A stretch of DNA of 64,000 nucleotides from Microcaldota archaeon (GTDB lineage Archaea; Micrarchaeota; Micrarchaeia; Anstonellales; Bilamarchaeaceae): positions 310,001-374,000 of the forward strand of contig JACRGD010000010.1 of assembly GCA_016212525.1 (NCBI GenBank), written 5' to 3'. A program made the position numbers and the translations under genes. Positions 48,935 to 58,724 of the stretch are shown here, in pieces. The first letter of the stretch is position 1. Each line of letters starts with the position of its first letter. The notes under the pieces were generated by a model, which made no database searches, was not told the origin of the DNA, and worked only from the letters and a program-made list of their open reading frames with translations.

Positions 48935-50509
48935 ATGACTCTTAGACATGCGGCTAAGCCACCAAAAGGACCAATAGATAAAGAGGTTTTTTATAAGCGC
49001 CTTGCTGACAAAGGTGCAACTCTTGCATTGAATCCGTGGATTCTTAAATCCCGCGAGCAGGCACTTAAAGACACATATGCACTTTTTGCTGCCAAAGTAC
49101 TGGCGGTGGCTGGAAAACTTCCAAATGGCAGAGAAGTAAGAAATTACAGTTCAGGAAATTATCCCCTATGTTTCCCTGATCAAAAAGTAGATCCAATAAT
49201 GGAGGCAATTCTAGCAAACGTCCAGGACCGTAAGATGGGAGGATATCGAGTCGGTGAAATGGCCGCGAAAGAAAGAATTGGAGCTTATTATGGTGCACCT
49301 GCAGATGCAGTATTTTTCACTAATGGCATAAGCGGAGCAATACAAACAATACACAGAGTTTTTCTTTTTAATGGAGGTGCAGTATTAACACCAAATGAAT
49401 GTTATCCGACGCATCTTTCTACGGCAATAACTTTTGGAGGACCCCAAAAAATAGTAGTAACTCCCAGACACCCATACACAAGACAACCTGATTTCTCAGA
49501 ATTTGATTATGATAACAATCCCTTTTCGAAGGCAACTATTTCTACTTTTGTTACTCACGAAAATCCAAATCCGATAATTCATGATCCGCAAGTGTATCGA
49601 AACGATGAGGGCACTGGAGTATTTGATTTAAATGAACGCGCTGCATGGAAGGACGATGTAGTTCGACCAGTTGGAATAGATAAAATATATGGCTCATTCT
49701 GCTGGCCGCCTCCAGAAAAGGGACTTACGCCCAAACAAATTATCGAGTTATCTGGAGACAAAAACGTGTTAATCTTCTATGACAGTATTTCCAAATCAGC
49801 ACTTGAACCGGGAATGAGGGCTGGAGTCGTGGTTGTTTATGTCCCTCCTGCCATGGTAGGGACCGTTCCTGCGGCATCACAACTAATAGCAGACCTGGGC
49901 TCAGAAGATGACAGATTACTCTGTGGATCGGGCAGACCTGGAGTTGCTGGTCTTGTTGCATATCATGACTTACTTGCTCAAGATGCACATTCACCCCATC
50001 CGGCATTTGAAAGTATCCGTATAGTAGCTCGAGAACGATTTTTAGGCAATGGTCTGGACAAACCGGGAAACCAGGCAACTATGTGTGCTGTCAAGGGCAT
50101 TTCTCCATTACATCCAGGAGTTGAACTTCACAGCAGTGGATATAATCTATTTAAGGTTGACGGAGATGATTTACCTTGGGCCAGAACAGAGTACAAAAAT
50201 CGCATCATTGGAAAGCTTAGATCAGAAATTGAAAAAATTCCGGATGATGCAGTTAAGATTCGTGCTTTGGCAGTTTTCAATGATTACCTAACTCGAATTC
50301 CACCTGCTGAAATTGCAGCTTCGGATATTTTCTGTCTTGATTTGTTCCTCGAAACCGGAGTCATATATGCTCCATTTGAACGATTTTACAAACTAGGAAC
50401 TGCGCCTGCGGACACAGTGGCATTTAGGGCAGTTATGATTGCGAGTGAAGAAGAGTTTTCCAAAGCAGCAAAGCTACTAGAAGAGTTTATAGAGTTAAGA
50501 CTAAACTGA
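48935..50509 (+). CDS. Class I/II PLP-dependent aminotransferase-like enzyme
   Basis: Fold-type I PLP enzyme. The PLP Lys lies in YDSISKSALEPGMRAG, and the N-terminal SSGNYPLCFPDQKV with GGYRVGEMAAKERIGAYYG matches aminotransferases of the AspC group. The 524-aa length is greater than usual (about 400), with an insert around residues 200-270. GTTTATAAAC at about 48900 gives a leaderless ATG. Substrate cannot be named. The 3' end overlaps the convergent hydrolase by 9 bp. Confidence 0.85.
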   Translation: MTLRHAAKPPKGPIDKEVFYKRLADKGATLALNPWILKSREQALKDTYALFAAKVLAVAGKLPNGREVRNYSSGNYPLCFPDQKVDPIMEAILANVQDRKMGGYRVGEMAAKERIGAYYGAPADAVFFTNGISGAIQTIHRVFLFNGGAVLTPNECYPTHLSTAITFGGPQKIVVTPRHPYTRQPDFSEFDYDNNPFSKATISTFVTHENPNPIIHDPQVYRNDEGTGVFDLNERAAWKDDVVRPVGIDKIYGSFCWPPPEKGLTPKQIIELSGDKNVLIFYDSISKSALEPGMRAGVVVVYVPPAMVGTVPAASQLIADLGSEDDRLLCGSGRPGVAGLVAYHDLLAQDAHSPHPAFESIRIVARERFLGNGLDKPGNQATMCAVKGISPLHPGVELHSSGYNLFKVDGDDLPWARTEYKNRIIGKLRSEIEKIPDDAVKIRALAVFNDYLTRIPPAEIAASDIFCLDLFLETGVIYAPFERFYKLGTAPADTVAFRAVMIASEEEFSKAAKLLEEFIELRLN

Positions 50510-51262
50510 CTTCACAATTTCTCTTAATTTTTCTATTGCCCCTGGCATCTTAAATAGGTGGTCGCAGCCATCGATCAGATGCAATTTCTTTGGTTCACTT
50601 GCCTCATCATAGAGTTGTCTGGCATGAAATACTGGAATTATTTCATCCTGGATGGGATGTATAATCGTTATCGGTCGTTTTAGGTTGGAAACTGCTTTCT
50701 TTACATCGTACGTTTCCAGATCTCTTAAGAACTCGCGTTTAATGGGAATATCCCGATCATATGCATGACCGATTGCTACTCCTTCTTTTTCTGCTTTCTC
50801 TATTATTTCTTTGGGAAATACTTCCCTGACTCTTCCGGCTTCCGAGCTTCCTGCAATAAAAAGTACTGATGAAACGCGTTCGTCTTCTGAAGAAGCCAAA
50901 AGAGCGATCATTGCTCCAAGGCTATGGCCACCAACCCCGATCTGTTCGTATCCTCGATTTTTGAGAATCGTTACTGCACTCTTGACTTCGCTAATCATTT
51001 TGGTATAAAACGCATCTTCAATTTTGCCCTCGCTTTCGCCATTTCCGGAAAAATCGAATCTGAGCGTTGTGATGCCTTTTTCATTTAGTGCCTCGGATAC
51101 GTTTCGAATTACTCGGTGGTATTTGGTACATGTAAAACAATGAAGCAGAACAAATGCAGTTGTTGTTTTTTCTTCTGGCTCACTAAGCACCGCGATGATT
51201 TTATCTCCCGTACTTGTAAATGAAAACTTCTCTTCCAAACTGGTCATGGTGGGATTAAACAT
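50501..51262 (-). CDS. Alpha/beta hydrolase
   Basis: Serine hydrolase: nucleophile elbow GGHSLGAMIA, the oxyanion region LHCFTCTKYHRV, acid in HPIQDEIIP and His in DGCDHLFKMPG. The FDFSGNGESEG sequence places it with serine-aminopeptidase-like or acyl-esterase families. The start is ATG 51262, 26 nt after TTATAA; ATG 51247 is also possible. Divergent promoters with the next plus-strand gene are back to back. Substrate unknown. Confidence 0.88.
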   Translation of the reverse strand: MFNPTMTSLEEKFSFTSTGDKIIAVLSEPEEKTTTAFVLLHCFTCTKYHRVIRNVSEALNEKGITTLRFDFSGNGESEGKIEDAFYTKMISEVKSAVTILKNRGYEQIGVGGHSLGAMIALLASSEDERVSSVLFIAGSSEAGRVREVFPKEIIEKAEKEGVAIGHAYDRDIPIKREFLRDLETYDVKKAVSNLKRPITIIHPIQDEIIPVFHARQLYDEASEPKKLHLIDGCDHLFKMPGAIEKLREIVKSV

Positions 51263-51326
51263 TCTGGAATTAAATCCTTGAGTTATAACTGGGGTTTATA
51301 AATGGTTTTCAACAGCGTTAACTCTG

Positions 51327-52058
51327 ATGCGATTTAGAGATAATAACCAGCTCAGGAAAACCACGGGTTTCTACAACTACGGCATGGTACATGCAAAGTC
51401 TGAACTGGATGGCTTTGTACCTCCAATCGCAAGAAACTGCAGAACTCCAGAAATGGAATCACATCCAGATCACTTTAGGCAGATCATTAGTATTACGACC
51501 GGGTTTGGAAGTAATTTTGATCGTTATCCCGGGGTTGTTTTGAGGCGAGAAAGACGAGATGTTTCTGTGGAGCTGGCCCGCTCGGGAGTATCAGTTTATG
51601 AGCGGGTGGGCGGGCGAGTCGTATCTTCAATCTGTGCAGTAGTACTTACACATCATGAAATATACCTTGCAAAGTTGGGAGAATTGCGTGCCCGAATAAC
51701 TCGAAGAAATGAAATCGTTGCGGTGAGAAAAATAGACCTAAATCTGGAATTTAGATCACCCCTTTGCAGAATATATGCATCAGTTACTGCAGTTACTCCC
51801 TCAGATGTAGTAAAGATGAGAGAAACTCCTCCAGATTCAAAAAGAATCGTCATTGCTGTCTCGGAATTAAATCCCCTTGCAAGAGATGCCAGTTATACTT
51901 ATGAACTGAGTTCTGATCCCAATTCAGGTGAGCTTGGACTCTATTTGGAAGCGTTTAGAAAACGTATGGATGACCTCACAAAACAATATTCTCCATGGCA
52001 CCTCGAACCTATTGCGCCTCTGCCGGAGATTGAAGTGCCATTTCATGAATCCATCTGA
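51327..52058 (+). CDS. Hypothetical soluble protein, 243 aa
   Basis: No family recognised. No signal or membrane helix. The middle is beta-rich and Arg-rich (GVVLRRERRDVSVELARSG, RVVSSICAVVLTHHEIYLAK), the end helical. TTTATAAA at about 51295 gives a leaderless ATG 51327. It lies between the hydrolase and the aldehyde dehydrogenase. Confidence 0.6.
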   Translation: MRFRDNNQLRKTTGFYNYGMVHAKSELDGFVPPIARNCRTPEMESHPDHFRQIISITTGFGSNFDRYPGVVLRRERRDVSVELARSGVSVYERVGGRVVSSICAVVLTHHEIYLAKLGELRARITRRNEIVAVRKIDLNLEFRSPLCRIYASVTAVTPSDVVKMRETPPDSKRIVIAVSELNPLARDASYTYELSSDPNSGELGLYLEAFRKRMDDLTKQYSPWHLEPIAPLPEIEVPFHESI

Positions 52059-52079
52059 AATTTCATCTTGTATTGCTGT

Positions 52080-53444
52080 CTAGTTAATCACGACTGCTTT
52101 GATGTTTGTAAATTCACGAATTCCAAATGAACCCAGTTCTCGCCCTAGCCCGCTTGTTTTGGTTCCGCCACAGGGAAGTCGCGGATCTGTTTTTACTATT
52201 GTATTTACCGATGCCATTCCACACTGGAGTTCTCGGGCATATTTTTCTGCGACTTTTAGGTCCTTACACCAGATCGAGCCCCCAAGTCCATATTGAGTCG
52301 AATTTGCAATTGAAATCAATTCTTCATCTGTTTTACCTACTATGATCGTTGCCAGTGGGCCAAATGTCTCCTCGTTTGCGAGTATTGTTTTTTTAGTTGA
52401 TTCAACAATCGTTGGTTCAAAAAAGAATCCTTTGCGCTCTATCTTTTTACCGCCCCAGAGTATCTTTGCGCCCTGAGCAGTTGCACGTGCGAGCTGGTCT
52501 TCTAGGTCTATTCTTAGGTCAGATCTGGCCAAAGGTCCAACATCTGTTTTTTCAAATAGCGGATCTCCGACTCTTAGTTTTAGTATTTCCTCTGAAAACT
52601 GTTTCTTGAATTCCTCTGCTATTGATTCATGAACTAAAAATCGCTTTGCGGCAATACAACTTTGTCCGTTGTTCTGGAATCGCGCAGTGATACCGATTCT
52701 GGCCGCTTTTTCCAGATCTGCGTCTTTTGTGACTATGAATGCATCTGACCCTCCAAGTTCGAAAACTGCTTTCTTAATATTTTCACCAGCTGTCTGAGCA
52801 ACCTTTGCTCCTGCGCTTGTGCTTCCAGTCATCGATACCCCGGAAATACGCGGATCTGCGATAAGTGCACTGGCATCTTTGCCCTCTAAAAATACGTTTT
52901 GATAAACCCCCGCAGGAAAACCCGCTTCTCGAAATATCTCTTCTATTGCAAGGGCGCATTGGGGGACATTGCTTGCATGTTTGACGATTATGGTATTGCC
53001 TGCTGCAAGCGTTGCTGCTGCGAATCTAAACACCTGCCAGAATGGAAAATTCCAGGGCATAATCCCAAGAATGACTCCCATCGGTTCATATGCGACATAA
53101 CTCTTTTTCGATTCGGTTTCGATTTTTTCATCTTCAAGAAATCGCTCTGCATTCTGAGCGTGGTATTCGCATGCAAGAGTGCACTTTTCGATCTCTGAGA
53201 TGGCCTGATTTATTGGTTTTCCCATCTCGATCGTAGCGAGTCGTGCGTATTTTCTTGATCCTTTTCTGATTGCACCTGTGAGTTTAGATAAATAGGAAGA
53301 TCGTTCTTTGACATCACACTTTCTCCAGAGTAAAAATGCGGCATGTGCTTTTGCGACCTTTTCCTTTGCAAGTGCAACTGAACTGTATTCGAATTCTTCG
53401 AGTTTCTCTTCGGTCGTTGGATTAATAGAATAAAATTTCTTCAT
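52080..53444 (-). CDS. NAD(P)-dependent aldehyde dehydrogenase, succinate-semialdehyde type
   Basis: Oxidises an aldehyde to the acid. Motifs: the NAD-binding LGIMPWNFPFWQVFRF, the Glu in FELGGSDAFIV, the catalytic Cys in NNGQSCIAAKRF, and ETFGPLA near the end. The short N-terminus and 454-aa length fit the GabD-like subfamily. Real substrate unknown. It is followed on the same strand by no partner gene. Confidence 0.92.
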   Translation of the reverse strand: MKKFYSINPTTEEKLEEFEYSSVALAKEKVAKAHAAFLLWRKCDVKERSSYLSKLTGAIRKGSRKYARLATIEMGKPINQAISEIEKCTLACEYHAQNAERFLEDEKIETESKKSYVAYEPMGVILGIMPWNFPFWQVFRFAAATLAAGNTIIVKHASNVPQCALAIEEIFREAGFPAGVYQNVFLEGKDASALIADPRISGVSMTGSTSAGAKVAQTAGENIKKAVFELGGSDAFIVTKDADLEKAARIGITARFQNNGQSCIAAKRFLVHESIAEEFKKQFSEEILKLRVGDPLFEKTDVGPLARSDLRIDLEDQLARATAQGAKILWGGKKIERKGFFFEPTIVESTKKTILANEETFGPLATIIVGKTDEELISIANSTQYGLGGSIWCKDLKVAEKYARELQCGMASVNTIVKTDPRLPCGGTKTSGLGRELGSFGIREFTNIKAVVIN

Positions 53445-53499
53445 ACGTTGGATTAGGCGGCTTCTCTTTATTTGGGTTTTGTTCTCCTTCTATCGAGGT

Positions 53500-54366
53500 C
53501 TATTGCTGGCCCCTTAACATAAATGCGCTAAATCCGTTGGAGGTGCATGGTTGATTGTTCGTTCCCTGATACCTATTACACTCATTCAATACTATCGTAC
53601 GATATGACAGATATGCGCTTTCGTGAAGGCTTGGACCAAACTCACCCCTAAATTCGATTCGTACCTGATCCTCGATCAGGGCCGGGAATCCTTCACGTAT
53701 TTCGACGGGTCTTAGTTCTCGTACATTCCCAGTTTGTACAAAATTGCCTCCAAAGCGATCAAGCGCCCCATGCACCAATTCATGTACGATTGTGCATAAT
53801 CGATCAAGTACTGTTGGTAGTGAAGTGGAAACGTAAATTTTTCTATCCTCAGGAGCATAATACCCATAAACCTCAGAAACATTTCTTTGGGCACGAACCT
53901 CTTGCGGAACCAGGTTTGTTAGCCTTCTACCATCCATGGTTACAATCGTTAGGCTGTTTGCGTACTGTGCAAATTGTCCTGCAGCTTCCTCACCAAGTGC
54001 CGCCAAGACTCTTGCGCGAACTATCGCAATTCCTCTTCCAAAGAGTATTTGATCGCCCTGCATCTGCTCCAAATAGTCATCTAATGCAATTCTGGTTGTA
54101 CTTGTCTGGCATGACGGCAAATAGAGCTCCCATCCCGTCTGATTTTCTATGATTCGTGTTCCTTCTGCAAGGGTATCCTGCAAATCAAAGCTGGAGTAAT
54201 TTGAATATCTCGAAACAGTTCGCTGCAATCGGTCTCTTAGGTCTGCGGGTCTACAACCAACTGAAACCTGAAGGATCTGATTTCTAGTTTCTCTTGGAAT
54301 ATGGGCTGTACTGCAGGCCATGGAAAGGCTTAGGCTGACTATTGCAAGACTTCGAACTGTTGACAC
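53500..54366 (-). CDS. HELVH lipoprotein, 288 aa
   Basis: A lipobox-like SMAC (Cys18) ends the signal peptide. HELVH at residues 195-199 (CTIVHELVHGALDRFGG) is a zinc-peptidase motif, and VEIREGFPALIEDQV about 30 residues later supplies a Glu, as in gluzincins. Six Cys residues may form disulfides. Start is GTG 54366, 30 nt after TTTATAAA. It is another exterior HExxH protein, physically distant from those at 18-28 kb. Confidence 0.68.
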   Translation of the reverse strand: MSTVRSLAIVSLSLSMACSTAHIPRETRNQILQVSVGCRPADLRDRLQRTVSRYSNYSSFDLQDTLAEGTRIIENQTGWELYLPSCQTSTTRIALDDYLEQMQGDQILFGRGIAIVRARVLAALGEEAAGQFAQYANSLTIVTMDGRRLTNLVPQEVRAQRNVSEVYGYYAPEDRKIYVSTSLPTVLDRLCTIVHELVHGALDRFGGNFVQTGNVRELRPVEIREGFPALIEDQVRIEFRGEFGPSLHESAYLSYRTIVLNECNRYQGTNNQPCTSNGFSAFMLRGQQ

Positions 54367-54454
54367 ATAACTATATTATTAGCAACAATTTATAAAGTTG
54401 TAAAAAATGGCCAAATCAGCAACATATATAATATCGTCGTAAGATAATCTGTTT

Positions 54455-54862
54455 ATGGGTGTTTATAGAAGACAGAATACTGGGAACATATTTCCAAATG
54501 ATCCTGTTTCTAGTTCCTCTCTTCGTCTAACTATCGAGCGAGCTTCTGTTGACCACCTGGCCGTAGAACGTCTTGCCACCATCTCAAAAATCGAGGGACT
54601 TATGCGAGAGCGTTTCGTTGCTGTTCCTGCTTCGGAAATCGAAAAAGTACCTGGCAGATCCACATATAGATATTCTGTGTCCTGCGGAGAACATCTGCTT
54701 CTTGATCGACAGCACGGACTTATTTTTATTCGGATTAATGGAGTTATTCCTAATATCCGACCTGCAAAAACAAGCGAGGCCAAGATGCTTCGACGCGAAC
54801 TCGAACGCCTTCCTGAGCACTACAAGAACGATGCCATCTCCCTTTTTGAAAGTTTTAACTAA
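54455..54862 (+). CDS. Hypothetical soluble protein, 135 aa
   Basis: Not recognised. Helical N-terminal half (LTIERASVDHLAVERLATISK) and a short beta part (YRYSVSCGEHLLLDRQHGLIFIR), then a helical end. ACATATATAATA at about 54422 gives a leaderless ATG. Divergent from the HELVH lipoprotein gene; the two may share regulation. Confidence 0.55.
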   Translation: MGVYRRQNTGNIFPNDPVSSSSLRLTIERASVDHLAVERLATISKIEGLMRERFVAVPASEIEKVPGRSTYRYSVSCGEHLLLDRQHGLIFIRINGVIPNIRPAKTSEAKMLRRELERLPEHYKNDAISLFESFN

Positions 54863-54932
54863 TCATCAGGTAGACCTCGGAACTTGCTAAAGCTATTAAT
54901 TTCTTCTCTGAGTATTAACTCCAGTTGATCTT

Positions 54933-55862
54933 ATGTCTGAACTATATGATACTATTATTATAGGTGGAGGAGTTGCAGGTTTTTCGGCCGCAATGTATGG
55001 AGGACGACTCAAACTTAAGACGCTAGTTATTTCAGCAGTCAGAGGCGGAACCATAATTCTTACCAATGAAATTGCAAACTGGCCAGGTATCAAAATGACT
55101 GATGGCATTACCTTGGCAAAGCAAATCGAGGATCATGCCCTTGAATATCCGGATGTTTCAGTAATCGATGAAAAAGTTGTCGATGTCGAAAAGTCCGCAT
55201 CTGGATTTATGGTCAAAACTGATGAAGGTAAATCCTTCGAATCAAAAACCATCATTTTTGCAACTGGAACTGAATGGAAAAAACTCGGAGTGTCAGGTGA
55301 AAAAGAATACACAGGAAAGGGAGTTCATTACTGTGCGCTTTGTGATGGCTATTTCTACAAGAACAAGGAAATTGCTGTCGTTGGCGGTGCCGATTCGGCT
55401 GCTAAAGAAGCCATTTTGCTTACCCAGTGGGCCAAGAAAGTTTATATGATTTATCGGGGCGAGAAAATTCGACCTGAGCCGGTAAATCTTGCTCGTGTTG
55501 AGCAAAAGGTCAAGGAAGGCAAAATCGAGATTATACCTAATACCAACATAACTGAAATCAAAGGAGAAGCAAAGATGACTCACGTTCTATTGGACAAAGA
55601 ATACAATGGTTCAAAAGAGTTCAAAATCGATGGTGTGTTTGTCGAAATCGGTCACATACCCCAATCTCAACTAGCTGCCAAATTAGGCGTTAATCTCGAT
55701 CGCAAGGGCGATATTGTTATAAGTCGCGCAGCAGAGACAAATATTCCCGGGATTTTTGCAGCTGGTGATGTAGTAAATACCAAATTCAAGCAGGCAATTA
55801 CTGGTTCGGCTGAAGGAGTTTTGGCTGTCTATTCTGCTTTTGAGTGGATAAAAAAAGATTAA
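54933..55862 (+). CDS. trxB: Thioredoxin reductase
   Basis: FAD/NAD(P)H enzyme reducing thioredoxin-like proteins. FAD site IIIGGGVAGFSAAMYGGR at the N-terminus, redox CALC in HYCALCDGYF, the second nucleotide site VVGGADSAAKEA, and the C-terminal FAD motif GIFAAGDVVN. The second Rossmann motif GGADS is slightly non-standard (usual GGGDS). It could supply electrons to the DsbA-like and DsrE-like proteins in this window (inference). Confidence 0.94.
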   Translation: MSELYDTIIIGGGVAGFSAAMYGGRLKLKTLVISAVRGGTIILTNEIANWPGIKMTDGITLAKQIEDHALEYPDVSVIDEKVVDVEKSASGFMVKTDEGKSFESKTIIFATGTEWKKLGVSGEKEYTGKGVHYCALCDGYFYKNKEIAVVGGADSAAKEAILLTQWAKKVYMIYRGEKIRPEPVNLARVEQKVKEGKIEIIPNTNITEIKGEAKMTHVLLDKEYNGSKEFKIDGVFVEIGHIPQSQLAAKLGVNLDRKGDIVISRAAETNIPGIFAAGDVVNTKFKQAITGSAEGVLAVYSAFEWIKKD

Positions 55863-55872
55863 CTTTTTATTT

Positions 55873-57018
55873 TTATTCCTGAGCTACGGATCCTGAATTT
55901 CTGTTTCCTCCAAGTTCCCATGCTTTGCCTGCTGCTAATTTTACTGCAGCAGGATCGAGTCCTCTTAGGGCGTCTGTTTCATCTCCAAAAGTTACCCTGA
56001 CCATTGCCTCAATTTTGACTATTGGAACTATGCAGATCGCTCGTCCGTCTTCCAGGGTTGCTTTGATCGCATCTGGAGTAGCAAGTGCTAGTTTTTTTGC
56101 AGCAAATACTTCTAATTGAGTGTTGACCAGTTCATCAACGCTCTTTGTGGTTACTAATACTGTCCTTCCATCCATCAGTCTGACTACTCCAGTTATTGAG
56201 CCATCTTTAACTTTTATTTTTTCTCCTGCTCCATCTGCAAAAGAAACCAAATCGCTTAATTTCTTTCCTTTTTGGCGGGTGTCTGATCCAACGGATTGTA
56301 CTACTGCAATCTGAATCTGTTCAAGTGTTGTTTTTTCTGAAGGTGCTGATGGAACTTGAAAAACCCCAAAGGTCATTCTAAATGCACCTAAATTCTCACC
56401 TGAAAGTTCGACCTGTCGCATTTTGGCTTCAAGTATGAAAGCAATATCTTCATGTGAGAGTTCGAATAATTCTGTATCGAAACCTACCGAAACTGCAAGA
56501 AGGGTTTTTGAGTCATTCACTGCCACTAGTCTTCGAGAATTTACGTCATGCCCAAAGAGAGGATGTTCTACAAATGCCCGTTCTGGAAGTCGGTCTGAGA
56601 TCGGATTCCGATCTCCGCTATTTAGTGCATGTACGACTGCTTCAAGAAGAATCGGAACTAATCGTGCACGATCTTGCGCAGTTATTTCGGTACATGTGGT
56701 TTGGGCCATAAATAACGCAACGGGAAGTCCGTCAATCGGTTCGATCTCCTTAATTCGGGCTAAAGTCATCGGACCTCCTGCCTTTAGATAAGGCAACTCA
56801 CGCAGATCAGATCCCCTAAATGCGGCAGGCAATAGGAAGGTGGGTGGTGCGATTAGTGCATTTCCAGCCATTATTGCTGCAGGTCCAAAAGGAGTTTCTA
56901 TCTGACCAGGTCGAACTCCGTTTGGGCCTCGGTTCAATGTACCTACGATCAGATCTACCGAATGGATGCATGCTCCGATTTTTATTGTACTAGAAGGTGA
57001 TCTTATTGAGTTTGACAT
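55873..57018 (-). CDS. Hypothetical soluble protein, 381 aa
   Basis: No family recognised. No signal peptide or membrane helix despite many hydrophobic strands. Two similar-looking halves may exist: VRLMDGRTVLVTTKSVDELV and ATLEDGRAICIVPIVKIEAM share the pattern x-L/M-(x)-D-G-R-hydrophobic. A TATA-like CATTTATAATG lies about 31 nt upstream. Convergent with trxB. Confidence 0.6.
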   Translation of the reverse strand: MSNSIRSPSSTIKIGACIHSVDLIVGTLNRGPNGVRPGQIETPFGPAAIMAGNALIAPPTFLLPAAFRGSDLRELPYLKAGGPMTLARIKEIEPIDGLPVALFMAQTTCTEITAQDRARLVPILLEAVVHALNSGDRNPISDRLPERAFVEHPLFGHDVNSRRLVAVNDSKTLLAVSVGFDTELFELSHEDIAFILEAKMRQVELSGENLGAFRMTFGVFQVPSAPSEKTTLEQIQIAVVQSVGSDTRQKGKKLSDLVSFADGAGEKIKVKDGSITGVVRLMDGRTVLVTTKSVDELVNTQLEVFAAKKLALATPDAIKATLEDGRAICIVPIVKIEAMVRVTFGDETDALRGLDPAAVKLAAGKAWELGGNRNSGSVAQE

Positions 57019-57214
57019 GTTTATATTACCTCAGTAATGCATTATAAATGTTATCAAAAAAGGTAAAATATGTAAATATTACATCCTAACCATTAAAATC
57101 TCCACAATATACTCAAGTATTCTCCTTTTTCTATGTTAAATTCCATCAAATCCACCTAGGATTATGGCTCAGGTGCAAGTGCTTATTAGGCATTCCTAAC
57201 AAATAAAACTGTGC

Positions 57215-58114
57215 ATGGTTAATATTTATTCCAATTTCTTATCTCCAATAGATGATTATTCTGATTTGCCATTTCGTCTCCTATGTCAGAAATATGGAGC
57301 AGTTGCAACTTGCGTTCCGCTTGTAAATAGCACCGCCATCTTTAGAGATCAAAAAAATCTTCGGATGGTCGATGCGCATGAAGATGAGCGCAATATTGGT
57401 GTCCAGCTGGTTGGAAACATTCCCCAAGAGATCGGACTAGCAACTCGAGTGATCATCGAGCGATTTCCTTTTGTAAAATGGATAAATCTAAATTGCGGCT
57501 GCCCATCTGTCCGAACGATGCACTGTGGTGGTGGAAGCGCAATGCTTGCACATCCCCAGAAAATCCTAGACGCGATAGCTCAGATGCAATCCAACTCTCA
57601 AGGCACCCCCATTTCGGTAAAGATGCGATTAAAGGACAATATTCAGACCACTATTTCCATAGCCAAATCAATCGAAGCTGCTGGTGCCGATTTTCTGATT
57701 CTTCATGGACGGACTGCCGGTGCTGGCTACAGCGGCAAATGCGATTGGGAGGCGATAAAGCAGGTAAAAGAAAACATATCGATTCCTCTGGTTGGAAATG
57801 GCGATTTACAATCCGAAGCTGAAGGCCGTGTAAAGGTTGATAGGGGCTATTGCGATTCATTTATGATTGCCCGCTCCGCCATGTCTAATCCCAAAGTCTT
57901 TTGCAACGAATCCGTTGGCCTATCTGAGCGATGGCGATTATTAGATGAATATAATGCCATGCATCAAAAATATCTGGGTGAAACCCCTGCAAAAAAGCTA
58001 AAACTCAAAGCAATACAATTCATGAATACTATTCCAAACGCTGCACTGCTACGAAACAAGATTGCCAGTGCAAAAACAGTTGAGCAGATATTTGAAATAA
58101 GAAAAGAAGACTAG
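57215..58114 (+). CDS. dus: tRNA-dihydrouridine synthase
   Basis: Flavoenzyme that reduces uridine in tRNA. Motifs: the N-terminal LSPIDDYSDLPFRLLCQKYGA, the NLNCGCPSVRTMHCGGGSAML segment with the catalytic Cys, FLILHGRTAGAGYSG, and the glycine/Asp segment VGNGDLQSEAEG. Length (299 aa) is typical. The catalytic loop carries an extra Cys pair (NCGC) compared with the usual NxGCP. Stands alone; the upstream gap has a small TTAGG/CCTAA inverted repeat. Confidence 0.92.
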   Translation: MVNIYSNFLSPIDDYSDLPFRLLCQKYGAVATCVPLVNSTAIFRDQKNLRMVDAHEDERNIGVQLVGNIPQEIGLATRVIIERFPFVKWINLNCGCPSVRTMHCGGGSAMLAHPQKILDAIAQMQSNSQGTPISVKMRLKDNIQTTISIAKSIEAAGADFLILHGRTAGAGYSGKCDWEAIKQVKENISIPLVGNGDLQSEAEGRVKVDRGYCDSFMIARSAMSNPKVFCNESVGLSERWRLLDEYNAMHQKYLGETPAKKLKLKAIQFMNTIPNAALLRNKIASAKTVEQIFEIRKED

Positions 58115-58159
58115 AAAATAAAAATAATAGAAAATTAAGAGTTAGTAGTATTTCTGACT

Positions 58160-58393
58160 TTAATCTCTTCCGCCGCCAAATCCGCCGCGTCTGCCGCCTC
58201 CTCTACCACCGAAGCCGCCTCCGCCGCCACCGAATCTCTTTGGTTTTGGTTTGTAACAATTTCTGCAAAATACTGGCCTGCCTTCTGCTGGCTGGAATGG
58301 CACTTTGCATTGTTGACCGCATTGGGTGCAAACTGCATCATACATTGGTCGGTCATCCATTGGCTTATCAGAAGCCTGTTCATTTTCTTCCAT
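58160..58393 (-). CDS. Zinc-finger protein with Gly/Arg-rich (RGG) tail
   Basis: A 77-aa protein: acidic start, a four-Cys zinc site (CTQCGQQCKVPFQP, then FCRNCY), and a tail of Gly and Arg (GGRGGGRRGG) typical of RNA-binding RGG boxes. Similar CxxC-DUF small proteins are frequent in DPANN and CPR genomes. Probable nucleic-acid binding. An overlapping frame on the same strand is a shadow. Confidence 0.8.
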   Translation of the reverse strand: MEENEQASDKPMDDRPMYDAVCTQCGQQCKVPFQPAEGRPVFCRNCYKPKPKRFGGGGGGFGGRGGGRRGGFGGGRD

Positions 58394-58527
58394 TCATTTC
58401 ACCTTATTTTTTATTTCTTATTTTATTTGATAATCACTCATTCAAAAGAATAGATTCTACGGATTTGATTCCAATCGGTCTGTTCAATAGAACAAGATTA
58501 TCTAAGAAACTGTATGATATTTAGTAA
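58394..58527. other. AT-rich gap
   Basis: Promoter region of the RGG protein; nothing else recognised. Confidence 0.4.
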
Positions 58528-58680
58528 TTAAAAAGGGAATGGTTGATGTTCATCCACGCTTACCCACTTAACTTTTCTCTCAAAATGATCTTTATTACTC
58601 AGTATGGATTTGCATATTTTCTCATCAAACTCCCCGAATTCGTTGTTCGATCTGAAAGAAAACTGTTTTAAAGCCTTCAT
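58528..58680 (-). CDS. Possible small protein, 50 aa
   Basis: A complete frame from ATG 58680: MKALKQFSFRSNNEFGEF, then CKSILSNKDHFERKVKWVS and HQPFPF. The sequence is of balanced composition and fills the gap before the L21e gene on the opposite strand. No ribosome site or TATA box is clear, so it may be chance. Confidence 0.35.
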   Translation of the reverse strand: MKALKQFSFRSNNEFGEFDEKICKSILSNKDHFERKVKWVSVDEHQPFPF

Positions 58681-58724
58681 AGTTAATAGAGTAGAGCAAC
58701 AAAAAACTAATCTTCGTGGTTAAA